Assembly: GCF_015910445.1 (NCBI RefSeq)
Contig: NZ_CP048882.1
Span: 5,081,501-5,145,500 of the forward strand
Reading direction: 5' to 3'
Source of the DNA: Streptomyces bathyalis
Lineage (GTDB): Bacteria > Actinomycetota > Actinomycetes > Streptomycetales > Streptomycetaceae
Length of the DNA: 64,000 nt
Positions 41,482-50,022 of the stretch are shown one piece after another; position 1 is the stretch's first letter, and the number at the start of each line of letters is the position of its first letter. The position numbers were made by a program, and so were the translations under genes. The notes under the pieces are model-generated. The model saw only the letters and a program-made list of their open reading frames with translations, did not search any database and had not been told where the DNA came from.

Positions 41482-43470
41482 TCAGGGCGAGAGCGGCGTC
41501 GTCGTCGGGAACTTCGCGGTGGCCGAGCGGGGCACCTTCAGCCACACCGACTTCGACGGCTTCCCGTTGCCGTCGACGGCCGTCACCATCCACCAGCCGG
41601 GCGGCACCAGTGACGGATCCTCGGGCAGCTTCACCGTCACGCCGTCCGCGGTCTTCTTGAACTTCAGCTCGACGGAGGACTGTTCGACGTTCGTGACGTG
41701 CGTGAACGAACTCGGCCGGATCAGCCGCATCTTCTTGATCGAACCGGCGTCCTTGCTGAGGAACGAGGCCGTCCCGCCCAGCCGCACGGTCCTCTCGCCC
41801 TGTCCGGCGTTCTTCAGCTCGGGCCGCTCGCCCTTCGTGTGGAGGTACGGCGGCGTGTAGATGTCGATCTGCTGCTCGAACTTGCCGGGCTTGGTGTTGG
41901 CCTTGTCGGAGAAGAGCGAGTCGGAGCCGAACGTCATCACGCGGCCGTCGGGCAGCAGCATCGCTCCCGAGTGGTAGTTGCGGCCGACGAGCGGGTCCGC
42001 TGCGGGCTTCTTGGTGTTGTCGGCGGGGTTGTAGATCTCCGCCTTGAGGATGTTGCTGTCGCTGCGCCCGCGGTAGTCGCCCGAGCCGTTGGTGGTCAGC
42101 ACCTTGTCGTCCGGCAGGATGACGCTGCTGGGGTACCGGGCCTTCGCGTACAGGTCGGGTCCGTTCTGGAAGCGCGGGGCGGGTTCCGTCAGATCGACGA
42201 TGCGCGTCTTCTCGCTGGCCTTCTTCGACTCGCCGACGCCACCACCCCCGAGCACCATGAACTTGCGGCTCTGCGTGGGCGGCAGCGGCACGGACATCGC
42301 CGTCTCCAGCTTGTCCGGGTCGCTCATGCCGGGGATCTTGCGGAAGCCGTTGGTCTCCAGGTCCCACAGTCCGGGCGTGCGGCCCTTGTCGGCGGGGCCG
42401 TAGCCGGCGTTGGCCCCCGAGTAGAAGATCTTGTTGTCGTCGGTGAGGTGCAGCGCCGGGTAGGTGGGGAAGAACCGCTTGCGCGGCAGGAATTCCCACT
42501 TCTTCGTCTGCGGGTCGTAGATCTCGTTCTTGCCGGGGACGACCTGGCCGATGTCGTCCAGGCCGGAGACCGAGAGGACCTTGCCGTCCGAGAGCGTGGT
42601 CAGCGTCGGGTACCAGCGGGCCTCGTGCATCGGGTCGACCTTGATGTAGCGCTCGGCGACCGGGTCGAACTCGTAGGTGTCCTTGATCCCCTGGAAGTCC
42701 TTCTTGTCGAAGGAGAGCTTCTGTGCGATGCCGTAGATGTTCCGGCGCTCGGCTCCGCGCAGCCCGCTCACGCGGTAGTTGTCCTCCGTGCCGGTCTGGT
42801 ACTGCTTGCCGCGCCTGGACGCCTCCACGTACACGCGGGCGACGCTCGGGCTGACCTCGACCCTGCCGGTGACCGGGTCGGCCTTCTTCTTGGCGCGCGG
42901 CACCAGGACGCTGTCCTTGGCCTCGAAGGTCTTGCCGTTGTGGCGGCCGGTGAAGCGCGTACCGGCCTTGATGGTCTTGGCGCGGTCCGGGCTCTCGTTG
43001 TGGACGATCATCAGGCCGCCGGCCTTCTTCACGTCGCCGCCGAGCTTCTCGTAGCGGCGGGTGCCGCCGGTCACGAGCAGCTTGCCGTCGGGGAGTTGGG
43101 TGTGTCCGGCGCAGAACAGGTCGTTGGGGGTGTGGATGTTCTTGAAGGTGTTCTTCACCGGGTCCCACAGGACCGTGCGGAAGGTCTTGGCGTTGAACTG
43201 CTTGGCGTCGTTGCCCGAACCGGCGACGAGCAGCACCTTCCCGGTGTGCAGCAGCGCCGCGTGGATCGTGTTGATCCGGTACTGCTCGGGGACGTCGACG
43301 GTCTTCCAGTGGCCGTTCGCCGCTTTGTACTCGGGCTGGTTGATCTTGTAGTCGTGGTACTTCTCCGAGGCGATGCCGTAGAGCGCGGGGCCGTTGAACC
43401 CCGCGATCACCAGCACAACGGTCGCGCCTATCGCGGTACGGCGCGTACGACGGCTCGGTCGGAACTTCAT
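41482..43470 (-). CDS. glxA: galactose-oxidase-like copper radical oxidase GlxA
   Basis: Membrane-anchored mononuclear copper oxidase needed for glycan deposition at hyphal tips. Residues ~13-31 are the signal anchor. The beta-propeller of 662 residues holds Cys120 in NDLFCAGHTQLPDGK, the residue that forms the Tyr-Cys cofactor, with Tyr287 in ARWYPTLTTLSDGK as the probable partner by comparison with galactose oxidase; Trp286 beside it is a GlxA hallmark. Copper ligands are expected at Tyr-His in GRNYHSGAMLLPDG and at His in SSFTHVTN. The start overlaps the cslA stop by 4 bp (ATGA), so they are translationally coupled. Confidence 0.96.
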   Translation of the reverse strand: MKFRPSRRTRRTAIGATVVLVIAGFNGPALYGIASEKYHDYKINQPEYKAANGHWKTVDVPEQYRINTIHAALLHTGKVLLVAGSGNDAKQFNAKTFRTVLWDPVKNTFKNIHTPNDLFCAGHTQLPDGKLLVTGGTRRYEKLGGDVKKAGGLMIVHNESPDRAKTIKAGTRFTGRHNGKTFEAKDSVLVPRAKKKADPVTGRVEVSPSVARVYVEASRRGKQYQTGTEDNYRVSGLRGAERRNIYGIAQKLSFDKKDFQGIKDTYEFDPVAERYIKVDPMHEARWYPTLTTLSDGKVLSVSGLDDIGQVVPGKNEIYDPQTKKWEFLPRKRFFPTYPALHLTDDNKIFYSGANAGYGPADKGRTPGLWDLETNGFRKIPGMSDPDKLETAMSVPLPPTQSRKFMVLGGGGVGESKKASEKTRIVDLTEPAPRFQNGPDLYAKARYPSSVILPDDKVLTTNGSGDYRGRSDSNILKAEIYNPADNTKKPAADPLVGRNYHSGAMLLPDGRVMTFGSDSLFSDKANTKPGKFEQQIDIYTPPYLHTKGERPELKNAGQGERTVRLGGTASFLSKDAGSIKKMRLIRPSSFTHVTNVEQSSVELKFKKTADGVTVKLPEDPSLVPPGWWMVTAVDGNGKPSKSVWLKVPRSATAKFPTTTPLSP

Positions 43471-45440
43471 CTTTCACGTCCCCCAGGGGCGGTCTGCACA
43501 GGTACGGGCTGCTGCGACGCGTGCGGCAGGCCGCCGCCGTGTGCGTTCTCCGGCGGCGGTGGCACCGGGGCGCCCATCCGGTGCCGGTGGCGCCGCTGCT
43601 TCCGCTTCTTCTTCTCCGCGCGCACGGTCACGCGCCAGCCGACGATCGGGGCGGCCGTGATCAGCAGCGCCAGCGCGGCCCACGTGAGCATCGCCGGGTG
43701 GTCGTGCCCCAGATAGAAGGAGCCGCCCAGCGAGCCTCCGAAGATGAGGATGAAGAAGAGATGGATGCGGAAGGTGCCGAAGAGGGTGTCGGGGCTGGCC
43801 GAGTTGCCCTTGGGGGTCACGACGAATTTGCTCTTGCGGCGCAGCACCGTGTCGAAGAGGGAGCGGGCGTAGATCGGTGCGGAGAGCGCGGACATGAGCA
43901 TCCCGGCGAGGCCGCCGGACCCCTCCGGCTCGTGCGGGGAGACGTTGTGCCGCCGGTTCCAGACGTACAGGCCGATCTGCAGTGCCGTGGCGTTGCCGTA
44001 CAGGGCCATCCAGATCGTCGGGTCGATCTGCACACCCGAGGCGCCCAGGCCCAGGAACAGCGCACAACTCAGCGCCGCCAGGATCCAGTTGAGAGCCGAG
44101 ATCGGGTAGAAGATCATCAGCATCGTGTAGTTGAAGAGCTTGCCGGGCGGCAGCGTGAACACCCCGCGCCAGTACTGCTTGAGGATCGTCTCGTACGTGC
44201 CGCGTGACCAGCGAAGCTGCTGCGTGAAGAAGTCCGTCCAGGCGTTGGGGCCCTCGCCGACGGCCAGCACGTCAGGCGTGTAGACCGAGCGCCACTTGCG
44301 GCCGGTCTCCGGGTTGCGGTGCCGGTGCATCTCGAAGCCGGTGGCCATGTCCTCCGTGATGGAGTCGTAGAGCCCGCCGATGCCCTTGATGGCGCTGATG
44401 CGTACGGCGTTGCTGGTGCCGACGAACATGGGGGCGCTGTAGCGGTTGCCGGCGCGCTGGATGAGGGCGTGGAAGAGGAACTGCTGGCTCTCGGCGGCCT
44501 TGGTGACGAAGTTGTCGTAGTTGCCGTAGACCTGCGGGCCGATGACGAACCCGACGTCCGGGTCGCGGAAGTAGCCGAGCATCCGCTCCAGGTAGTTGGG
44601 CAGCGGCACGTGGTCGGTGTCGACTGACGCGAAGTAGTCGTAGTTGTCGCCGTGCGCGGCAAGCCAGGCGTTGTAGTTGCCGTGCTTGGTCTTCGCCCTG
44701 TGCGGGCCCTTCTTCTTGTTCCAGCGGGGGACGCCCTTGCGGGTGAAGTGGTGGACGCCCAGGCGGCGGCAGACCTCTTTCACCTCCGGGTCGTCGCCCT
44801 CGTCGAGGAGCCAGATGTGCAGCAGTCCGCGGTGGCGGATCTTCACGGCTGCCTCGAGGGTCTTCGTCACCATCTCCAGCGGTTCCTTGCCGGGAACGAA
44901 GGAGGTGAGGAAGGCGACGCGGGTACCGGACTCCGGTACGACCGGGACGGGGTCCCGCGCGACGAGCGTGGCGTGCGCGTTGGAGAGGACGTTGAGCGTG
45001 CGGAAGAGCTCGATGAGGCCGATGGAGACCAGCATCACGATGTCGAGCTTGAGCACCAGGTCGGAGACGGCGCCGTCATCGCGCTGCGTCCAGTGCTGGG
45101 GCTGCATGAGCCACACCAGGAGCCCGGCCGACAGCAGCGGCGCCAGGCAGAGCAGTGTGGCGGCGCGTATTCGGTGGGGCTCGTCCGAGAGCAGACTCTT
45201 GTAGGCGACGCGGTAGGGCTTGCCGGGATCGGGCTGTCTCAGCGGGCCGGCGAGGCGGCTGTAGTGCTCGTAGTCGTAGCGCGGCAGCTCTTTGGGCGTC
45301 CAGCGCAGCCCGCGGCCGAGCGTGCCTCTGGCTCTCTGCCTGATGTGCGCGGGTATGCGCAGCTGAGTCGTCCGTGTCGGGTCGTCGTCGGCCGCCTGCC
45401 CGTGTTCCGGCTGGTGGTCGCCGGACCTGGTCGAGGTCAT
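43467..45440 (-). CDS. cslA: cellulose-synthase-like glycosyltransferase CslA
   Basis: 657-residue family-2 processive glycosyltransferase making a beta-linked glucan at the hyphal tip. Two membrane helices (about residues 93-112 and 128-146) precede the GT2 domain: VAFLTSFVPGKEPLEMV, LLDEGDDPEV, VDTDH (the D-x-D), GFEMH after ITED, and QQLRWSRGTYE (Q-x-x-R-W). About five more helices follow, then a basic tail (KKKRKQRRHRHR). It has no PilZ domain, so c-di-GMP control as in gram-negative BcsA is not evident. It is co-transcribed with glxA. Confidence 0.96.
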   Translation of the reverse strand: MTSTRSGDHQPEHGQAADDDPTRTTQLRIPAHIRQRARGTLGRGLRWTPKELPRYDYEHYSRLAGPLRQPDPGKPYRVAYKSLLSDEPHRIRAATLLCLAPLLSAGLLVWLMQPQHWTQRDDGAVSDLVLKLDIVMLVSIGLIELFRTLNVLSNAHATLVARDPVPVVPESGTRVAFLTSFVPGKEPLEMVTKTLEAAVKIRHRGLLHIWLLDEGDDPEVKEVCRRLGVHHFTRKGVPRWNKKKGPHRAKTKHGNYNAWLAAHGDNYDYFASVDTDHVPLPNYLERMLGYFRDPDVGFVIGPQVYGNYDNFVTKAAESQQFLFHALIQRAGNRYSAPMFVGTSNAVRISAIKGIGGLYDSITEDMATGFEMHRHRNPETGRKWRSVYTPDVLAVGEGPNAWTDFFTQQLRWSRGTYETILKQYWRGVFTLPPGKLFNYTMLMIFYPISALNWILAALSCALFLGLGASGVQIDPTIWMALYGNATALQIGLYVWNRRHNVSPHEPEGSGGLAGMLMSALSAPIYARSLFDTVLRRKSKFVVTPKGNSASPDTLFGTFRIHLFFILIFGGSLGGSFYLGHDHPAMLTWAALALLITAAPIVGWRVTVRAEKKKRKQRRHRHRMGAPVPPPPENAHGGGLPHASQQPVPVQTAPGGRER

Positions 45441-45851
45441 GAGTCATTCCCCCTGAACGCAGCAGGCTGCGTGTGGTCGTACTTCCCGCGTCCTCTCCCG
45501 CGGCCCCCGGCGCGGCAGGCATCGGCTGCTTCGTACAGAGACTGCGTGTGGGCGACGCCCGGTTCCATGGAGTGGACCGCGGAATGCCGTCCGGGCGGAG
45601 CTCGGGGCGCTGCCCGTGTGCTGAGCTGTGCCCCCTCGTCTCCCGCTGATCCATCTGGGCTTCACGACAGTCGGAGACGTCGGTAGGTTCTCCGACTCAA
45701 GGCTCGAACGCAAGGGCGATAAGGGGTACTTCGTCCCGGATTCAGAGTGATTTCCGAGTTCTCTGTGACGGAGGTGTCATCGAACTGGACACGTTGTGTG
45801 TGATCCGTGAGTAAGTTCGCGACCCTCAGTGCCTGGCCGGCGGCACGGGCG
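45441..45851. other. upstream region of cslA
   Basis: 411 bp between cslA and the 3' end of the AlkZ-like gene, both leftward. Apart from the inverted repeat at 45669-45697 I see no gene here; it should contain the cslA-glxA promoter. Confidence 0.5.
45669..45697. promoter_or_regulatory. inverted repeat upstream of cslA
   Basis: Perfect 9-bp arms AGTCGGAGA and TCTCCGACT with an 11-bp spacer, 229 bp upstream of the cslA start. It is an operator candidate or mRNA-leader hairpin. Confidence 0.5.
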
Positions 45852-46994
45852 TCAGCCCGCCGGGTCGGCGAAGACGACGGTGAACTCCTCGGTTCCCGGG
45901 GTCACTTCGCCCTCCGCGCCGCCGTGCAGGGTGAAGGCCATCAGCCGCTCGCCCTCGGCGGCCAGCTCCCGCTCCTCGCGGCCGGTCAGCTTGCGGTGGA
46001 AGGGCGTGACGGTGAGCGTGACCGCCGACTTCCGCGGCTGCTCCACCCTCCATGTACCGCGCACCTCGCCGTCGAGCAGCACGGTGCCGGGGATCTGCCC
46101 GTTGCGGCTGGCGATCATCTTGCGGGCGGCGTCGCTGATCACACGGGTGCGGTCCGCGTGGGAGAGGATGAGGTTGTCGTACTCGGCGACGAACCGCGCG
46201 GGCAGCGGAAGATCCGGGCTCGGGCGCGGCGCGTCGGGCAGGTCGAACAGCTCCCGCCCGCTCTCGCTGCGGAAGACGCGCAGCTGAGGCCGGAGCCGGT
46301 CCATGACCTCGCCGAGCCTGGTCAGCCCGGACCACGCCTGCGCGTCCATGACGGACGCCGGGCCGAAGGCGCCCAGATAGCGCAGCAGCACGGTCTCGAC
46401 GGACGGTTCGGGGGAGACGGGGCGGCCCACCCAGGACTCGATGGTGGAGTACGTCGGCTGCCCCGATCGCCCCCACAGTCCGCGGGGCGGGATCTGCACC
46501 ACGTCGCACAGGTAACGGGCGGCCTGCGCCAGGGCGTTCTGATCGTGGCCGGGCCAGCGCTCACCGAGCAGCCGCGCCAGGTCACGGGCCGTGCGCGGCT
46601 CCTCCCGCACGAGTTCGAGCCCGGCGGCGGCGACGTCCCACGGGTCCAGGCCGGCCAGCCGCGTGCGGTAGTTGCTGCGCAGGAGGTTCTCGTACAGGAC
46701 GCGGGTCAGCGGCCTGAGCTGCAGGCAGTCCGCCGCGCTCACCAGGTGCACGGTGCCGCGCATGACGCTCACCCGTACCGCGTGCCGGTCGCGCAACAGG
46801 GCGGACAGCTCCTCGGCGCGGAAGTCCACCAGCCGCGACCAGAGCCCGTAATAGGGCGGCTTCGGCGCCTGCGACTGCATGCCGACCAGATGCTCTACCG
46901 CGTCCAGGGCCGTCATCACCTCCCGCTCGGCCAGCAGTTGACGCGAGAGGTAGGCGCGGCCGAGCGCCCGTGTGGTGAGGGTGGCGGGGTGCAT
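45852..46994 (-). CDS. AlkZ-like winged-helix DNA glycosylase family protein (HTH_42)
   Basis: 380-residue protein of the HTH_42 family, whose best-known member AlkZ unhooks DNA interstrand crosslinks. The catalytic-type motif Gln-Ser-Gln is present in HLVGMQSQAPKPPYYGLWSR. Other family points are RGTVHLVSAADCLQLRPL, winged helices around TARDLARLLGERWPG, and FVAEYDNLILSHADRTRV near the C-terminus. It is probably a base-excision repair enzyme or a paralog. ATG 46994 begins the family start MHPATLTTRALGRAYLSRQ. Why it lies inside the glycan locus is unclear. Confidence 0.88.
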   Translation of the reverse strand: MHPATLTTRALGRAYLSRQLLAEREVMTALDAVEHLVGMQSQAPKPPYYGLWSRLVDFRAEELSALLRDRHAVRVSVMRGTVHLVSAADCLQLRPLTRVLYENLLRSNYRTRLAGLDPWDVAAAGLELVREEPRTARDLARLLGERWPGHDQNALAQAARYLCDVVQIPPRGLWGRSGQPTYSTIESWVGRPVSPEPSVETVLLRYLGAFGPASVMDAQAWSGLTRLGEVMDRLRPQLRVFRSESGRELFDLPDAPRPSPDLPLPARFVAEYDNLILSHADRTRVISDAARKMIASRNGQIPGTVLLDGEVRGTWRVEQPRKSAVTLTVTPFHRKLTGREERELAAEGERLMAFTLHGGAEGEVTPGTEEFTVVFADPAG

Positions 46995-47161
46995 GAGGGG
47001 AGTCTCGCGGATCGGGTGCGGCCACGCCACGCGGCGGGGCCGTGCGCCCGTCCCGGCGGGGCCCGGCCCGTGCGCTGCGGGCAGCGCGCGGGCCGGAACC
47101 CTTCCTCCGGGGCCGTACGGGAATTCGGGTCCCGCGGACCCCGGCAGGTCCTGCGGGTCTC

Positions 47162-47195
47162 GCGGTGCCGGCGGTCTCGCGGTGCCGGCGGTCTC
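47162..47195. repeat. 17-bp direct duplication
   Basis: Two adjacent identical 17-bp units GCGGTGCCGGCGGTCTC lie between the LPMO and AlkZ-like genes; further decayed copies follow to about 47235. Confidence 0.8.
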
Positions 47196-47248
47196 GTCGT
47201 ATCGACGGTCCCGCTGTGCCGACGGTCTCCGGCCGCGGACCCGGCGGG

Positions 47249-47842
47249 TCAGAACTTCACGTCGGAGCAGGAGTAGAAGGCATTGGCGGTGTCGGCGATC
47301 GTCCACACCCCGAGGATCAGGTGCCGTCCCGACTTGCCCTCCGGCAGCTGGCCCTTCCCCGTCCACTCGGCGGGAGGCTTCTCGCCGTTCATGTCGACGG
47401 TCAGGAACGGCTTCGGCTCCAGGTCGGCCCGGGTGAGCTTCTTGCCCGGGTCCCACCCGTCCTTGGTGACGTAGAACTTGAAGTCCGTCGTCGAATGCAT
47501 CGCCGTCATGGACCACTTGAAGGTGTGGTCCGCGCCCGCCTTGAGCTCGGTGGCGGGCCAGTCGCCGCCGCGCGGGTCGTCGAGCTCCTTGAAGCTCTCG
47601 TTGCCGCCCGCGCAGATGGACCCGTCCTCGGGGCCGGCCTCGGGGAAGCCCTTGGGTCCCTCGACGCTCTGTGGCTCGTTCTCGATGGCTCCGCAGCCGG
47701 TGACCTTGCCGTCGGCGCAGTTCGCCTGGCGGCTGGCGGGGTCGGTGCTGAAGCCGTGCCCTTGTGCCGAGCCGCCGGTGAAGAACATGGCAGCGCCGCC
47801 AAGTCCCAGTCCTACGACGGCCGCTGTGATCCTCTTGCGCAT
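47249..47842 (-). CDS. lpmP: AA10 lytic polysaccharide monooxygenase (probable LpmP)
   Basis: Secreted copper enzyme that oxidatively cleaves chitin- or cellulose-type chains. The 197-residue precursor has a signal peptide ending AQG, so the mature protein starts His-Gly-Phe; that N-terminal His and the His in TAMHSTTDFKFYVTKDGW form the copper histidine brace. The axial Phe is in NAFYSCSDVKF. Family points HGFSTDPASRQANC and GRHLILGVWTIADTANAF are intact. ATG 47842 follows TGGAGAG. It lies two genes from cslA-glxA, where I recall S. coelicolor lpmP, proposed to help glycan pass the cell wall. A near-perfect DasR site lies 46 bp upstream. Confidence 0.93.
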   Translation of the reverse strand: MRKRITAAVVGLGLGGAAMFFTGGSAQGHGFSTDPASRQANCADGKVTGCGAIENEPQSVEGPKGFPEAGPEDGSICAGGNESFKELDDPRGGDWPATELKAGADHTFKWSMTAMHSTTDFKFYVTKDGWDPGKKLTRADLEPKPFLTVDMNGEKPPAEWTGKGQLPEGKSGRHLILGVWTIADTANAFYSCSDVKF

Positions 47843-47887
47843 GTCTCTCCAGATGGTCGTGGGGGGTGGAGTGCGCACATGACGTTC

Positions 47888-47903
47888 AACGGTCTAGACC
47901 AAG
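47888..47903. promoter_or_regulatory. DasR-type operator (dre) upstream of the LPMO gene
   Basis: AACGGTCTAGACCAAG holds the perfect core GGTCTAGACCA of the consensus ACTGGTCTAGACCAGT (12 of 16). Confidence 0.85.
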
Positions 47904-47927
47904 CGCGAATGTAGCGCGAACATCCAG

Positions 47928-47943
47928 CCATGTCCAGACCAAT
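47928..47943. promoter_or_regulatory. second, weaker DasR-type site upstream of the LPMO gene
   Basis: CCATGTCCAGACCAAT keeps the right half AGACCA (11 of 16) and lies 40 bp, about four helix turns, from the stronger site. Confidence 0.5.
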
Positions 47944-48010
47944 TTTCGGGCGGAGGCGGAGAGGTGCCGACAGAGAAGGTTGGCAGGGCGCCAGCCAGGC
48001 GTGGGAACGA

Positions 48011-48042
48011 CGGAAGCCCCCCGCTCACGCGAGGGGCTTCCG
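48011..48042 (-). terminator. terminator of tRNA-Lys copy 1
   Basis: A perfect 10-bp stem (48011-48020 with 48033-48042) lies 11 bp after the tRNA 3' end. Confidence 0.85.
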
Positions 48043-48053
48043 GTCTTGCTCGG

Positions 48054-48127
48054 TACGCCGTCAGGGACTCGAACCCCGGACCCGCTGATTAAGAGTCAGC
48101 TGCTCTAACCAACTGAGCTAACGGCGC
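48054..48127 (-). tRNA. tRNA-Lys (anticodon CTT), copy 1
   Basis: 74-nt cloverleaf: acceptor GCGCCGT/ACGGCGT (one G-U), D-arm with GCTCAGTTGGTTAGAGC, anticodon stem GCTGA/TCAGC with loop CTCTTAA, T-loop TTCGAGT. CCA is not encoded. Confidence 0.96.
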
Positions 48128-48192
48128 CCGTCGGCCTTCGCAGACCGACGAAGGAAATACTACCCCCTCCGGAGGGGTGCTCATGACCATGA

Positions 48193-48951
48193 TCAGATGG
48201 CGAGCGAGAGCATCACCGGGGCCGCCTTGCTGCTGAGCGTCTCCGCGGCGCGACGCAGCCGGTGGGCGTGCTCCACCGGAAGGGACAGTGCGAGACATCC
48301 CACGGAGGAGCCGGCGGTCACGGGCACCGCCGCGCACACCGTGCCCACCGCGTACTCCTGCAGATCCAGCACGGGGACGGTCGGAGGCTGCCGGTCGAGC
48401 GTGTTCAGGAGGAGCCTCTCGTCGGTGATCGTCCGGGAGGTCAGACGTGCCGTCCTGTGCCGGGAGAGGTGGTCCTTGCGGCCGTTGTGGTCGAGCTGAC
48501 CGAGAAGGCACTTGCCGATCGCCGTCGCGTGCAGCGCCGAGCGGAAGTCGACCCATTCGTTCACCGCGGGCATCGCCGGGCTGTCCGCGTACCCGGTGAC
48601 CTCCAGCTCGCCGTCCTTGTAGCGGCTGAGATAGACGGCCGCGCCGACGGTGTCCCGCAGATCGGCGAGGGTGCGCTGGAGGCGTTCGTCCAGGGCGCGT
48701 TCACGGTCGCCGCCGGAGCCGAGCAGCACCAGCGACTCACCGACGATGTACGAGCCGTCCGAGAGCTGTTCCGCGTAGTTCTCCCGGCAGAGCATCGCCA
48801 GCAGGTGCGCGAGATGGCCCGGAGGCAGCCCGGTCTCCTGCGAGAGGTCCGCCTCCGTGACGCCGTCGCGGTGCGCGGCGATCGCCTCGAGCACACGCAG
48901 CGCGTACCGCACTGAGTGGAACGGCGCGCTGTGCTCCGGCTTCAGCCCCAC
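48193..48951 (-). CDS. IclR-family transcriptional regulator
   Basis: 252-residue regulator. The N-terminal winged helix (about residues 10-70) reads SVRYALRVLEAIAAHRDGVT then EADLSQETGLPPGHLAHLLAML. The C-terminal ligand domain contains the family-typical HATAIGKCLLGQL and ITDERLLLNTL stretches and ends SVGCLALSLPVEHAHRL. GTG 48951 follows GGGAGG by 6 nt. It heads the catabolic island and probably senses its substrate. A repeated GTGACCG motif in its own upstream region is a likely operator. Confidence 0.92.
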   Translation of the reverse strand: MGLKPEHSAPFHSVRYALRVLEAIAAHRDGVTEADLSQETGLPPGHLAHLLAMLCRENYAEQLSDGSYIVGESLVLLGSGGDRERALDERLQRTLADLRDTVGAAVYLSRYKDGELEVTGYADSPAMPAVNEWVDFRSALHATAIGKCLLGQLDHNGRKDHLSRHRTARLTSRTITDERLLLNTLDRQPPTVPVLDLQEYAVGTVCAAVPVTAGSSVGCLALSLPVEHAHRLRRAAETLSSKAAPVMLSLAI

Positions 48952-48970
48952 GACGGGCCTCCCTGAAGAT

Positions 48971-49006
48971 GTGACCGTTTGCTTCGTGACCGTCGCGTCC
49001 GGTCAC
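48971..49006. promoter_or_regulatory. candidate IclR operator
   Basis: GTGACCG (48971-48977) is repeated at 48986-48992, and the second copy pairs with CGGTCAC (49000-49006) as a perfect 7-bp inverted repeat with a 7-bp spacer. It lies 19-55 bp upstream of the iclR-type start. Confidence 0.6.
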
Positions 49007-49206
49007 GTCCACTACTCACGATAGCCGCCAACAGGGCAGCGGGAGGGGGCCGTTGCCCCTATTTGGCATATGCGTCCTCGGGGCCGCCGCGCCCTGTACG
49101 GTGCCCGCCGTCATGCCCGTCCCCGACGACGTGCGCGCACACGCGCGAGGGCCGCACCCGGCATCCGGGTGCGGCCCCCGCATCGGATCGGCAGGGCCCT
49201 GGCGCC

Positions 49207-50022
49207 TTACAGCACGGCGCTCAGGAACTCCCTGGTGCGCTCGTGCTCCGGCTCGCTGAAGATCTTGTCCGGCGCACCCGACTCGATGACCCGGCCCGCG
49301 TCGAACATCAGCACGTCGTCGGAAATGTCGCGGGCGAAGTTCATCTCGTGCGTGACACACAGCATGGTGATGTCCGTGGTGTGCGCGATGTCCCGGAGGA
49401 CGTCGAGCACACCCGCCACCAGCTCCGGGTCGAGCGCCGAGGTGACCTCGTCCAGCAGCAGGACCTGCGGACGCATCGCCAGCGCGCGTGCGATGGCCAC
49501 GCGCTGCTGCTGACCACCGGAGAGCTGGCTCGGGTACTTGTCGATCTGGTCGGTCAGACCGACGAGTTCGAGCAGCTCGCGGGCGCGCTGCTCCGCCTCG
49601 TCACCGGACAGGCCCAGCACGTGGACGGGCGCCTCGGTGATGTTCCGCAGCACCTTCATGTTGGGGAAGAGGTTGAACTGCTGGAACACCATGCCGATGT
49701 TCTTGCGCACCTCGCGGGAGTGGCGCTCGCCCGCGGGCACCAGCTTCCCGTCCTTCTCCTCGTGCGTGAGGTACTCGCCGGCGACCTTGATCGTGCCTTC
49801 CTCCGGCTTCACCAGGGTCATCAGCAGCCGCAGGATCGTGGTCTTCCCGGATCCCGACGGGCCGATGAGAGTGACGTGCTTGCCGGAGGCGACGTCGAAA
49901 CACAGGTTGTCGAGTACGACGTTGCTGCCGAACCGCTTGGTGACGTCCTTGAACTGGATCAGTTCACTGCCGTCGACGGCCGGATTCTTGGTTTCCTTCG
50001 AAGTGCTGCTCTCAGTGGACAA
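49207..50022 (-). CDS. ehuA: amino-acid/ectoine-type ABC importer, ATP-binding protein (EhuA-like)
   Basis: 271-residue ATPase of a polar-amino-acid importer. Walker A GPSGSGKTT, Q-loop VFQQFNLFPNM, signature LSGGQQQRVAIARAL, Walker B LLLDEVTSALDPE and the switch His in VTHEMNFAR are intact. The ehu names come from ectoine uptake; the true substrate here is unknown. The TTG start at 50022 has CTGGAGCG upstream and overlaps the permease gene end by 11 bp. It is the last gene of the ehuB-C-D-A operon. Confidence 0.93.
   Translation of the reverse strand: MSTESSTSKETKNPAVDGSELIQFKDVTKRFGSNVVLDNLCFDVASGKHVTLIGPSGSGKTTILRLLMTLVKPEEGTIKVAGEYLTHEEKDGKLVPAGERHSREVRKNIGMVFQQFNLFPNMKVLRNITEAPVHVLGLSGDEAEQRARELLELVGLTDQIDKYPSQLSGGQQQRVAIARALAMRPQVLLLDEVTSALDPELVAGVLDVLRDIAHTTDITMLCVTHEMNFARDISDDVLMFDAGRVIESGAPDKIFSEPEHERTREFLSAVL

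Noticed and set aside
48193..48951. IclR gene as a pseudogene due to absence of ATG
   Set aside because: A GTG at 48951 with GGGAGG six bases upstream gives a complete IclR protein.
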